The position numbers were made by a program, and so were the translations under genes. From Paenibacillus aceris (lineage in GTDB: Bacteria > Bacillota > Bacilli > Paenibacillales > NBRC-103111): a stretch of 64,000 nucleotides of DNA. Below the pieces are notes generated by a model. It was not told where the DNA came from, ran no database searches, and saw nothing but the letters and a program-made list of their open reading frames with translations. How positions within the stretch are numbered: the first letter of the stretch is position 1; each line of letters opens with the position of its first letter. The DNA is taken from assembly GCF_017874035.1 (NCBI RefSeq), contig NZ_JAGGKV010000005.1, positions 1 to 64,000 of the forward strand, read 5' to 3'. Of this stretch, positions 7,228 to 15,520 are shown piece after piece.

Positions 7228-8652
7228 ATGACAACAGCTCAGCAAAGGATAGAAAAAGATTTTCTTGGTTCAAAGGAAGTGCCGGCAGACGCCTATTACG
7301 GCATTCAAACACTGCGCGCAGTAGAAAATTTCCCAATTACCGGCTACCGTATTCACGAAGAGTTGATACGTGCGATGGCAACCGTTAAATATGCGGCGGC
7401 TGCAGCGAACATGGAGATCAGGCAGTTGAATCCGCAGATTGGACATGCTGTCGTGCAAGCGGCACAAGAAATTATGGACGGCAAATGGCATGATCAATTT
7501 ATCGTCGATCCGATACAAGGCGGAGCAGGTACATCCATCAATATGAATACCAACGAGGTCATCGCCAACCGGGCTATCGAGATTCTCGGGGGAATCAAAG
7601 GCGATTATTTTAAAGTAAGTCCCAACTCGCATGTGAATATGGCCCAATCAACGAACGATGCTTTCCCGACAGCGATTCATATTGCAACACTCGCTTTAAT
7701 TGAGAAGCTGCTCGTGACGATGGAGGAGATGCTCACAGCATTTCGTAAAAAAGCCGTCCAATTCGACGGGGTAATCAAAATGGGGCGGACGCATCTTCAG
7801 GATGGCGTGCCGATCCGACTGGGGCAGGAGTTTGAGGCTTACAGCCGGGTGCTGGAACGCGATATCAAGAGGATCAAGCAAACCCGCGGCCATTTGTTCG
7901 AAGTCAACATGGGTGCAACCGCTGTCGGAACCGGCTTGAATGCCGATCCACGCTATATTAAGCGAGTCGTGGAATTGCTAGCTGAGCTCAGCGGGCTGCC
8001 GCTGACCAATGCTGATCACCTGGTGGACGCAACTCAAAATACAGATGCTTATACCGAAGTGTCAGCCGCATTGAAAGTTTGCATGATCAATATGTCTAAG
8101 ATTGCCAACGACTTACGATTGCTCGCTTCCGGACCGCGTGCTGGGTTAGGGGAGCTGAATCTCCCTGCACGGCAACCCGGTTCGTCCATCATGCCAGGCA
8201 AAGTCAATCCGGTCATGGCTGAGGTCGTCAATCAGGTAGCGTTCCAGGTCATCGGGAATGACCATACGATTTGTCTTGCCTCTGAAGCAGGGCAGCTCGA
8301 GCTTAATGTGATGGAGCCTGTGCTCGTGTTCAATTTGCTCCAATCGCTCAGTATCATGAATCAAGCCTTCAAAGTTTTCCGTGTACATTGTTTGGAAGAA
8401 ATCGAAGCGAACGTAGAGCGCTGCAAAGAGTATGTGGAGAAAAGTGTCGGGGTCATTACCGCGCTCAACCCGCATCTGGGCTATGAAGTCGTAGCGAGGA
8501 TCGCGCGTGAAGCGATTCTGACGGGTCGTCCTGTTCGGGAACTGTGCCTTTTATATAATGTTTTAACGGAAGAGGAGCTCCAGATTATTCTCGATCCTTA
8601 TGAAATGACGAACCCGGGAATCGCAGGAGCGGAATTATTGAATAAGAACTAA
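7228..8652 (+). CDS. aspA: Aspartate ammonia-lyase
   Basis: 474 residues of the fumarase/aspartase superfamily; the enzyme converts L-aspartate to fumarate and ammonia. Seen are the N-terminal RIEKDFLGSKEVPADAYYGI start typical of AspA, the active-site blocks SSNDA-like QSTNDAFPTAIH and GRTHLQDGVP, and the signature GSSIMPGKVNPV (from ~residue 318) that carries the catalytic serine loop. Start ATG 7228 has AAGGAGG 8 nt upstream and lies 24 nt after the symporter stop. Together they import and deaminate aspartate; fumarate can then feed oxaloacetate to the next gene product. Confidence 0.95.
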   Translation: MTTAQQRIEKDFLGSKEVPADAYYGIQTLRAVENFPITGYRIHEELIRAMATVKYAAAAANMEIRQLNPQIGHAVVQAAQEIMDGKWHDQFIVDPIQGGAGTSINMNTNEVIANRAIEILGGIKGDYFKVSPNSHVNMAQSTNDAFPTAIHIATLALIEKLLVTMEEMLTAFRKKAVQFDGVIKMGRTHLQDGVPIRLGQEFEAYSRVLERDIKRIKQTRGHLFEVNMGATAVGTGLNADPRYIKRVVELLAELSGLPLTNADHLVDATQNTDAYTEVSAALKVCMINMSKIANDLRLLASGPRAGLGELNLPARQPGSSIMPGKVNPVMAEVVNQVAFQVIGNDHTICLASEAGQLELNVMEPVLVFNLLQSLSIMNQAFKVFRVHCLEEIEANVERCKEYVEKSVGVITALNPHLGYEVVARIAREAILTGRPVRELCLLYNVLTEEELQIILDPYEMTNPGIAGAELLNKN

Positions 8653-8721
8653 AGAGGAACATGCAGCATCCGAGAGGGAAGTTTATCGCCAATTGTTCGG
8701 ATAACATAACGAAGGGAATTG

Positions 8722-10296
8722 ATGAGGATGGAAGCCAAGTTGCAGCAGTTGAAAATAGGTGTGATATCGAATAATTTGCCCGTATCCCAGCTGGTCGAAA
8801 CAGCATTGGAACGGAAGGAAGGGGTCCTTTCTTCCTCAGGGGCCTTACAAGTATACACAGGGAAATATACTGGACGTTCTCCTAAAGACAAGTTCATAGT
8901 CCAAGAACCTTCCGTCATGGACCACATAGATTGGGGGGCAGTGAATCAACCCATCTCACAGCTTCAGTTCGAGCGGCTCTACCAAAAAGCGCAAGATTAT
9001 ATGTCGGATAAGGATTTGTTCGTATTCGACGGCTATGCCGGGGCAGATTCGGAGTATCGGTTACCCATTCGCATCGTGAATGAATATGCATGGCATAATT
9101 TATTTGTCCGGCAGCTTTTTGTTCGTCCGACAGAGGAAGAATTGCAAACCCACAGTGCGGAGTTTACTGTGATCGCACTGCCGGGCTTAAAAGCTGATCC
9201 GGAAATGGACGGTACGCGCTCTGAAACGTTTATCTGCCTTTCCTTTGAAAGGAAATTGGTTCTCATCGGCGGGACCGAGTATGCAGGAGAGATGAAAAAA
9301 TCGATATTTAGCGTTCTGAATTATTTACTCCCTTTCCGTGACATTTTTCCGATGCATTGCTCAGCAAATGTTGGAGAGAAAGACGATGTGGCCTTATTCT
9401 TTGGGTTATCCGGAACGGGGAAAACGACACTTTCCGCTGATCCAAACCGCCGGTTGATTGGTGACGATGAGCATGGCTGGACCGATCAAGGGGTCTATAA
9501 CTTTGAAGGCGGATGTTATGCCAAGTGCGCTAATCTATCCGAAGAAAAGGAACCGCAAATATGGCAGGCCATTCGTTATGGTTCAGTTTTAGAAAATGTC
9601 GTTCTGGATCCAGAGACAGGCAGAGCGGATTATAACGATACTCGGACGACAGAAAATACGCGAGCCGCTTATCCGATCGATGTAATTCCTGGTGCTGTTA
9701 TCCCAGGGAAGGCGGGTCATCCGAAAGTTATCGTTTTCTTAACAGCTGATGCTTTCGGCGTGCTGCCTCCTATTTCGAAGCTGACGAAGGAACAGGCGGT
9801 GTATCACTTTTTGTCAGGATATACTTCAAAGCTGGCAGGTACCGAGAGAGGAGTAACGGAACCGGAGGCGACATTTTCCACTTGCTTTGGAGCGCCTTTC
9901 CTTCCGCTCCATCCAACTGTGTATGCAAAGCAATTAGGAGATAAAATTGAGGAGCACCAAGTTAAAGTTTATTTGGTGAATACTGGGTGGTCCGGAGGTC
10001 CCTACGGTGTAGGAAAGAGGATGAACTTAACTTTCACCCGTGCGATGGTAACCGCTGCTTTGAATGGAAGTATCGAGCAAGCGACGTTTGCGGCCGATCC
10101 GATCTTTGGTGTGCTCTGTCCCGATTTCGTAGAGGGTGTTCCAAGCAATGTTCTTGTTCCCCGTCATACTTGGCAGGATCAAAAGGCGTATGAGAAGGCT
10201 GCTTGGGAGTTGGCTGAACAGTTTACTCGCAATTTTGAGAAATTTTCCAATATGGAAAAAGAAATTATTACTGCTGGTCCATGTAAAAGGGATTAA
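8722..10296 (+). CDS. pckA: Phosphoenolpyruvate carboxykinase (ATP)
   Basis: 524 residues, the normal size for ATP-type PckA, which converts oxaloacetate and ATP to PEP, CO2 and ADP in gluconeogenesis. Seen are [12 protein letters not shown] near the N-terminus, the kinase-1a P-loop [14 protein letters not shown] (from ~residue 228), the metal-binding block LIGDDEHGW and [16 protein letters not shown] prefer ATG 8722 with GAAGGG 5 nt upstream over the adjacent TTG at 8719. It lies 69 nt after aspA in the same direction with no terminator between, so aspartate-derived carbon is routed to PEP by one transcript. Confidence 0.95.
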   Translation: MRMEAKLQQLKIGVISNNLPVSQLVETALERKEGVLSSSGALQVYTGKYTGRSPKDKFIVQEPSVMDHIDWGAVNQPISQLQFERLYQKAQDYMSDKDLFVFDGYAGADSEYRLPIRIVNEYAWHNLFVRQLFVRPTEEELQTHSAEFTVIALPGLKADPEMDGTRSETFICLSFERKLVLIGGTEYAGEMKKSIFSVLNYLLPFRDIFPMHCSANVGEKDDVALFFGLSGTGKTTLSADPNRRLIGDDEHGWTDQGVYNFEGGCYAKCANLSEEKEPQIWQAIRYGSVLENVVLDPETGRADYNDTRTTENTRAAYPIDVIPGAVIPGKAGHPKVIVFLTADAFGVLPPISKLTKEQAVYHFLSGYTSKLAGTERGVTEPEATFSTCFGAPFLPLHPTVYAKQLGDKIEEHQVKVYLVNTGWSGGPYGVGKRMNLTFTRAMVTAALNGSIEQATFAADPIFGVLCPDFVEGVPSNVLVPRHTWQDQKAYEKAAWELAEQFTRNFEKFSNMEKEIITAGPCKRD

Positions 10297-10692
10297 ACAT
10301 CAATACTTTAAAAATTAAAATTAATCCTTTGAATTTATCTATTGAAGCAACGGGCAGAACGCATCAAGAAGGAATGATTAAATAAAGAGAACGAATAAGA
10401 ACCGACGGATGAAGAATTGCTTGAATACGGAAAAGGAGCTGCCACAGCAGCTCCTTTTTCTCTTTTATGGACCTCTTCATTAGCTTTCAGGACAGTGTGT
10501 AGTTATTTATTTTCAGAGCAATCACATGAATTTGCTTATGCACAGCATCCTGCAATATCTGACTATCTTTAAACCTCCTGCGACGGTTCTGACTTAACGT
10601 AGAACTTGTATATTGCATAAAAACAAATGAAATTATGAACCCTAGAGGGTAGACAGCTATTGGGGGAGATTTCCTCGGAAGGAAATTAGTCA
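10297..10692 (+). other. Intergenic region between pckA and first ger operon
   Basis: About 400 bases. It contains the pckA terminator (10431-10462) and must contain the ger operon promoter, which I could not locate with confidence. No coding potential seen. Confidence 0.5.
10431..10462 (+). terminator. Terminator of the symporter-aspA-pckA operon
   Basis: AAAAGGAGCTGC / GCAGCTCCTTTT with a CACA loop, continuing into TCTCTTTT. Confidence 0.88.
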
Positions 10693-12264
10693 ATGATCAG
10701 AAATTTCAAGAGACTCATGAAGAAAAGAAATGAAAAAGAATATCAGAGACCATCTCTCCCTTCCCAGCAGCACCCGTTGTTCCAAGATCTGAACGACAAC
10801 ATTCAAGTATTTCAGTCGATATATTCGAAATGTGCCGACGTTGTATTCCGAACTTTTGTCATTAGCGAAGATTCGAAGATGGCATTGATTTACATCGACG
10901 GATTGACGAATACAAGCGGTATCGAAGAAATGGTGATAGCCCCTCTTATGCGGCTTGGCGAATCTGAAACAGTTACTGTAAAGCAAATAGAGGAGAGGAA
11001 AATTTTTGTAGCGCAGACTAGGTCTGTCGAAACGTTCGAGCAATGCATGGATGCTATATCGACCGGGTTTCCGATTTTGCTTTGCCATAACGAATCAGCC
11101 GGACTTTCGCTAGGTTTAAATAAATGGGAGCATCGTGGTATCGAGGATCCTACATCTGAGGTTATGATCCGTGGCTCACGGGAGGGCTTTACAGAAACAA
11201 TGATAACGAATTTGTCACAAATCCGGCGTATCATTAAAAGTCCGCAGCTCAAAATTGAAATGCTAAAAATCGGAGAATACACCAATACAAAGGTGGCAAT
11301 CGCCTATATTGAAAACCTTACTGACGAGACGCTGATTCAGGAGGTCACAAATCGGCTATCACGCATTCAGATCGACGGGATCTTGGAGAGCGGCTATATC
11401 GAGGAATTGATCGAAGATAATCCGTATTCTCCTTTTCCGCAGTTGCTTTCTACGGAACGCCCGGACGTTACCTGCGCAGGCTTGCTCGAAGGGCGTGTTG
11501 CCATTTTAACGGAGGGAACTCCATTTGTGTTGATTGCGCCTACGACGTTACCATCCTTGCTGCAATCGGCGGAGGACTACTATCAACGGTTTTGGAGCGG
11601 GACGGTTATTCGCTGGCTGCGTTATACATTTTTTTTGGTTTCTCTATTTTTGCCATCCTTGTATGTGGCCGTACTTACTTATCATCAAGAGATGATACCC
11701 GGCAACTTGATCTACAGCATGGCTAGCTCCCGGGAGTCGGTTCCTTTCCCTGCATTCGTTGAGGCACTGCTCATGGAGGTCACGTTCGAAGCGCTGCGTG
11801 AGGCTGGAATCCGGCTTCCCAAACAAGTGGGCGCTGCTGTCAGCATTGTCGGAGCTCTCGTCATCGGTCAGGGTGCGGTACAGGCAGGGCTTGTCTCAGC
11901 GCCCATGGTCATCGTCGTAGCGATAACAGGTATTGCATCTTTTATTATTCCGCGGTACGTCTTGGGCATTGCCATTCGGTTGATGCGATTTCCAATGATA
12001 TTGCTTGGAGGGACTTTAGGCTTGCTTGGCGTCATGCTCGGTTTTCTTGCCATTCTGATTCATTTGAGCAGCCTTCGTTCCTTCGGAGCTCCGTATTTAT
12101 CCGCCATTTCGGCGACCAATGCTAATGAGCTTAAAGATGTTTTTATTCGCGCGCCGTGGTGGAAAATGGATATTCGTCCTCACTTTACAGGTGAGTATAA
12201 TAAGTTTCGCAGTGCAAGTGATCAAAAGCCGGGTCCCGAGCATGATGACAGTCGCAATCCATAA
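10693..12264 (+). CDS. Spore germination protein, GerA family (A subunit)
   Basis: 523 residues: a large soluble N-terminal domain (~1-300) and a C-terminal membrane part (~300-480) with GerA hallmarks such as NPYSPFPQLLSTERPD, the LLEGRVAILTEGTPF block, the PFPAFVEALLMEVTFEALREAGIRLP motif and GAAVSIVGALVIGQ. GerA proteins form the germinant-gated channel subunit of receptors in the spore inner membrane. It is the first gene of an A-B-C operon. The start at 10693 has GGAAGGAAATT upstream. The germinant cannot be predicted. Confidence 0.92.
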   Translation: MIRNFKRLMKKRNEKEYQRPSLPSQQHPLFQDLNDNIQVFQSIYSKCADVVFRTFVISEDSKMALIYIDGLTNTSGIEEMVIAPLMRLGESETVTVKQIEERKIFVAQTRSVETFEQCMDAISTGFPILLCHNESAGLSLGLNKWEHRGIEDPTSEVMIRGSREGFTETMITNLSQIRRIIKSPQLKIEMLKIGEYTNTKVAIAYIENLTDETLIQEVTNRLSRIQIDGILESGYIEELIEDNPYSPFPQLLSTERPDVTCAGLLEGRVAILTEGTPFVLIAPTTLPSLLQSAEDYYQRFWSGTVIRWLRYTFFLVSLFLPSLYVAVLTYHQEMIPGNLIYSMASSRESVPFPAFVEALLMEVTFEALREAGIRLPKQVGAAVSIVGALVIGQGAVQAGLVSAPMVIVVAITGIASFIIPRYVLGIAIRLMRFPMILLGGTLGLLGVMLGFLAILIHLSSLRSFGAPYLSAISATNANELKDVFIRAPWWKMDIRPHFTGEYNKFRSASDQKPGPEHDDSRNP

Positions 12265-12279
12265 ATGAGGAGGCAGTTC

Positions 12280-13374
12280 ATGCTAAAGACTGAAAAAATT
12301 TCCCCTTTCCAAATAGCACTCATCATGCACCCGGTTATTTTGGCTACAGGCTTCCTTGCCTTACCGACGATAACGGCACAGTATGCCAAGAATGATTTGT
12401 GGATTACAGGTATAATCGCTTTTTTCCCTGGAATGGTTTCGATCTATCTGGCAATAGGGCTTCATAAGCTTTATCCGAAGATGACCATATCGCAATATAG
12501 CGAACAAATTGTCGGTAAATGGCTGGGCAAATTGATCGGCTTCGGTTATTTTATTTATTTCATGTCTTCTACAGGTATGATCTTGCGGCAATATGCGGAA
12601 TTTGTATCCGGCAACTTCCTGTTTAGCACTCCTTTAGCCGTCATCATAGGTTCCATCTTGCTGCTATCTGCTTTTGCTGTACGGGGTGGAGTGGAAGTGA
12701 TCGCTAGGTGTGCCGCTATTTGCACGTATCTGTTTATTTTGCCTTTGTTCATTTTACTTTTCCTTGCACCCGACTTGGATGTCAAAAACATATACCCGAT
12801 TTTAAGCCATGGGATAGTCCCTGTTTTAAAAGGTTCATTAACTCCTCAAGGTTGGCTTGCCGAGTTTTTTATTATTTCTTATTTCCTGCCTAGTGCAAGT
12901 CATGCGGATAAAGTAAAGAAATGGAGCATACTCTCACTAATTGTGGTTGTGATAGGTATGACTTATGTCAATATGATCACCTTATTTTTGCTTGGCCCTG
13001 ATCTTGCTAATAAAATTTACCCCATATTAATCGCAGTGCGATATATTAGCCTAGCCGATTTTTTTGAAAATTTGGAGTCTGTTCTGCTTGCCATGTGGGT
13101 ATTAGGTAATTTCGTTAAAATTACTGTCTTTTTTTATGCAGGTGTGGTCTCCTATGCCCACACGTTTAAGATAACGGATTATCGTCCTATAGTTGTTCCT
13201 TTGGCTATTTTGGCTTTTTTGTTCAGCTACTGGGATATACCATATTTTACTGCATTAGCGAATCACAATAAACTCGTGGCACCTTTTGAGCTTTTTGTCG
13301 TGTTTATCGTTATACCGCTTTTCCTACTCTTAATTGCGTTCATTCGTAAGGGGAGGCGAGGCTTATCAAAATGA
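12280..13374 (+). CDS. Spore germination protein, GerB family permease
   Basis: 364 residues with about ten hydrophobic helices, an APC-superfamily spore permease. The start KISPFQIALIMHPVILATGFLALP is typical of GerAB-type subunits, which bind the germinant. An in-frame ATG at 12265 abuts the A gene stop, but the GGAGG at 12269-12273 fits ATG 12280 best. The gene overlaps the following lipoprotein gene by 4 nt (ATGA), so the two are translationally coupled. Confidence 0.9.
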   Translation: MLKTEKISPFQIALIMHPVILATGFLALPTITAQYAKNDLWITGIIAFFPGMVSIYLAIGLHKLYPKMTISQYSEQIVGKWLGKLIGFGYFIYFMSSTGMILRQYAEFVSGNFLFSTPLAVIIGSILLLSAFAVRGGVEVIARCAAICTYLFILPLFILLFLAPDLDVKNIYPILSHGIVPVLKGSLTPQGWLAEFFIISYFLPSASHADKVKKWSILSLIVVVIGMTYVNMITLFLLGPDLANKIYPILIAVRYISLADFFENLESVLLAMWVLGNFVKITVFFYAGVVSYAHTFKITDYRPIVVPLAILAFLFSYWDIPYFTALANHNKLVAPFELFVVFIVIPLFLLLIAFIRKGRRGLSK

Positions 13375-14555
13375 ATAAGCTGGTGACAATCGGAATGCTC
13401 CTTATCCTTGTCCTTTCGCTTACCGGTTGCTGGGACCGAACAGAGCTTAACGACTTAGCCATTATTACGGCTATGGCGATCGATTCAGAAGAGGACAAGC
13501 AGGTCAAAATAACGATCCAGTTCATTATTCCGCAAAATCTAGTCGGTGGTATGTCTACAAGCGGCGGCGGAGGAGGAGCCAAACGCACAACTATCCGCAC
13601 GGAGTATGGAAGCGATATAGCGAACGCATTGGCCAATCTTCAACAGATTCTTCCTCGTCATCTTTTTTGGGGACAATGCAAGGTCATTATTTTCAGTGAT
13701 TCGCTAGCAAAAGCGGGCCTTAAGCAACACGCCGACTTTTTTGTGCGTCAACCGCGAATCAGGGAACGGGCTTATGTATTTGTAGCGAAAGGAAAAGCCG
13801 CCGAAGCGCTGCGGATGATTCCACCGTTGGAACGGAGTTCAGCTGAGGTTCTTCGAGAACTTTCAAAAATGAATATAAGCTATACGGTTACCGTTGAGCA
13901 GCTTAGCATCATGTTAAAGTCGGAGTCCAAGGCGGCAGCGTTTCCGCTTGTTTATATCTTGCCTTCAATCAATCCTAAGGAGCCGACTCAAACGATCCCC
14001 TATATCAGGGGAATAGCTGTCTTCAAGAACGATAAGATGATCGGTGAATTATCGGAAAAAGAAACACGTGGTCTTCTGTGGGTAAAAAACCTAATCAAAG
14101 ATTACACGATTACGTTTAAACTTCAAAATACCGGCGCACTGATCTCCCTTACACCTGTAAAAACCGAGGTGGAGCTTCTTCCCTCATTAAATAACGGAAA
14201 ATGGAAAGTGACAGTGAAAGTGAAAACAAGCGGGGATATGGTCCAAAACGGTACAATGCTGAATCCGATGGAGCCGGCCATTTTGGAAGAATTAAACCAA
14301 CGGTTCGAGGAGGAAGTAAAAAACCGGATAGAGTCCTCTGTGCAGGATGTTCAAGAGAGATTCAAAACGGATATATTCGATTTCGCCAAAGCTTTTCATC
14401 AAAAATATCCTAATCGATGGGAAGAGGTCAAGGAAGAATGGGATGAGGTTTTTACCAATATCGAGGTGAAGGCTGAAGTGAACGCACACATTAACAGACC
14501 GGGACTTGTCAATTGGCCTGGCGGAATTTCAAAGGAAGAGGTCCAAAAACAATGA
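13371..14555 (+). CDS. Ger(x)C family germination lipoprotein
   Basis: 394 residues with a lipoprotein signal (lipobox LSLTGC, then CWDRTELNDLAII, the usual GerC opening). The C subunit is lipidated by Lgt (GerF) and is needed for receptor assembly and function. The Gly-rich loop SGGGGGAKR and the core domains are typical. It overlaps the B gene upstream and a small membrane protein gene downstream (ATGA at 14552-14555). Confidence 0.92.
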   Translation: MNKLVTIGMLLILVLSLTGCWDRTELNDLAIITAMAIDSEEDKQVKITIQFIIPQNLVGGMSTSGGGGGAKRTTIRTEYGSDIANALANLQQILPRHLFWGQCKVIIFSDSLAKAGLKQHADFFVRQPRIRERAYVFVAKGKAAEALRMIPPLERSSAEVLRELSKMNISYTVTVEQLSIMLKSESKAAAFPLVYILPSINPKEPTQTIPYIRGIAVFKNDKMIGELSEKETRGLLWVKNLIKDYTITFKLQNTGALISLTPVKTEVELLPSLNNGKWKVTVKVKTSGDMVQNGTMLNPMEPAILEELNQRFEEEVKNRIESSVQDVQERFKTDIFDFAKAFHQKYPNRWEEVKEEWDEVFTNIEVKAEVNAHINRPGLVNWPGGISKEEVQKQ

Positions 14556-14773
14556 AATGGTCCGTTTTCATTCCTGTTACCGCGGCTTCGATCTGTATTG
14601 TATTGCTGGAATGGCCGAAGCTGAAGCAAAAGCCGATGAAGGATAAAATCGCTTTTACCGCAATTTTGTTGGCAGTCTTGCTGCTGTCCATGTTCGATTT
14701 ACCCAATACTCCTGGTCCTATAAGGTTCCTGAACGCGCTGTTTAAGCCGTTAAAGCCGCTTGTGGAACAATAA
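14552..14773 (+). CDS. Small membrane protein of the ger operon
   Basis: 73 residues with two hydrophobic segments (KWSVFIPVTAASICIVLL and IAFTAILLAVLLLSMF) separated by a basic loop, ending in a Pro/Lys-rich tail. Its ATG overlaps the GerC stop codon, so it is a true operon member. Some Bacillales ger operons carry a small D subunit with two membrane helices that modulates receptor function; this gene fits that description by size, topology and position, although I cannot prove homology. The start (14552) is fixed by the overlap. Confidence 0.75.
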   Translation: MKWSVFIPVTAASICIVLLEWPKLKQKPMKDKIAFTAILLAVLLLSMFDLPNTPGPIRFLNALFKPLKPLVEQ

Positions 14774-14788
14774 GTTTGCCAAAACACC

Positions 14789-14836
14789 AAGAGGATAGTC
14801 CTGATGATGAAACATCTAGGATTATCCTCTTTTTTG
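14789..14836 (+). terminator. Terminator of the first ger operon
   Basis: AAGAGGATA...CCT pairs with AGG...TATCCTCTT across a 15-nt loop and is followed by a T-run. The A-rich left arm makes it weakly bidirectional. Confidence 0.75.
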
Positions 14837-15070
14837 GATGTTCTGCAGCCTTTGGTATTTCTCAAAGAAGCTTGAGTGAAATATTCCCCCTTCTGCGTCA
14901 GGGTCATTCATTGTCGAATAATTCGACACAAGTGAATTCATGTAGCGGTTTACAGCCTCTTTAAAGAAAGAAATGTCCGGGTCATCAGCTTGCAGGTGCT
15001 TCATCAAACAGGAATCGATCAAGAACAGGACCATTTTGTAAATTTCGCTGGTGCTGAGCAATGTGAACAA
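14822..15070 (-). CDS. Hypothetical protein, possibly truncated
   Basis: 82 codons with protein-like composition: a hydrophobic start (SEIYKMVLFLIDSCLMKHL) and a polar end (FHSSFFEKYQRLQNIQKRG). The frame opens with TTG, has no ribosome binding site, and its 5' end meets the heparinase-like remnant on the other strand, so the N-terminus may be missing. The stop lies inside the ger terminator. I do not recognise the family. It may be a remnant of a conserved gene. Confidence 0.3.
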   Translation of the reverse strand: MFTLLSTSEIYKMVLFLIDSCLMKHLQADDPDISFFKEAVNRYMNSLVSNYSTMNDPDAEGGIFHSSFFEKYQRLQNIQKRG

Positions 15071-15145
15071 CAGAACGGACGGTCGTTCACTGCGACTGAG
15101 GTATACTATGAAGCAACTGACCTTGCAGCTGAGCTATCTATGAAC
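15059..15145 (+). pseudogene. Remnant of a heparinase II/III-like gene
   Basis: Read in frame, this stretch gives QCEQQNGRSFTATEVYYEATDLAAELSMN. It matches the segment NGVQQQAGNEFAATEVHYSQ...LAQLSMN of the intact heparinase-like protein encoded at 15521-17410. It is followed by a stop (TAG 15146-15148) and then by an AraC tail in the same frame. I infer a fossil of a second copy of the lyase. Confidence 0.55.
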
Positions 15146-15148
15146 TAG

Positions 15149-15265
15149 AGGGTTGGGTATACTAATTCGGAGCATTTTAGTCGTGTATTTAAGAAGGTAA
15201 CGGGGGTAAGTCCGAAGTTGTATAAGGCAAATCTAGGTTTTGGAGCAACGATTAAAACTAATTGA
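15149..15265 (+). pseudogene. Remnant of an AraC-family regulator C-terminus
   Basis: The frame reads RVGYTNSEHFSRVFKKVTGV then SPKLYKANLGF..., the second helix-turn-helix of an AraC/XylS DNA-binding domain, with a normal C-terminal end (TGA 15263-15265). Everything upstream of RVGY is missing and replaced by the heparinase fragment. It probably derives from an earlier copy of the downstream cluster. Confidence 0.7.
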
Positions 15266-15520
15266 ACTGCCCCCTTGATCCCGATGCTTCTAAGTGCTTC
15301 CTGAACACACTTCCATCTGCCGATTGCCGGGATAAAAGTTATGCATATGATAAAAAAAGGACAGGTCGAATCCAATCATTCGTCTGTCCTTTCTGCAGTA
15401 GAATTAATCAATAAAATGTTTGGTTGATGCTAAATCGTGATATTTTCTTATCATATTGATGATTGTTGAACGAAGGGGATGCACCTATGATGAAGTGAGT
15501 CTTAGTTGAAGAAAGGATGA
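15266..15520 (+). promoter_or_regulatory. Terminator and promoter region before the heparinase-like gene
   Basis: A terminator hairpin lies at 15356-15393 (AAAGGACAG-GT-CGAA / TTCG-T-CTGTCCTTT). Downstream, AAATCGTGATATTTTCTTA at 15432-15450 closely matches the motif before the permease gene (17520-17538) and before the GH101 gene (23673-23691). It is the probable operator of the local AraC regulator. Confidence 0.55.

Noticed and set aside
10600..10692. A sigma-G-type promoter before the first ger operon (TGCATA with a weak downstream box).
   Set aside because: The -10 match was too poor to support, although forespore control is expected for such operons.
14822..15265. A possible functional gene made of the fused heparinase-AraC fragment.
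   Set aside because: It has an in-frame stop at 15146, no start codon and covers only short pieces of each parent family.
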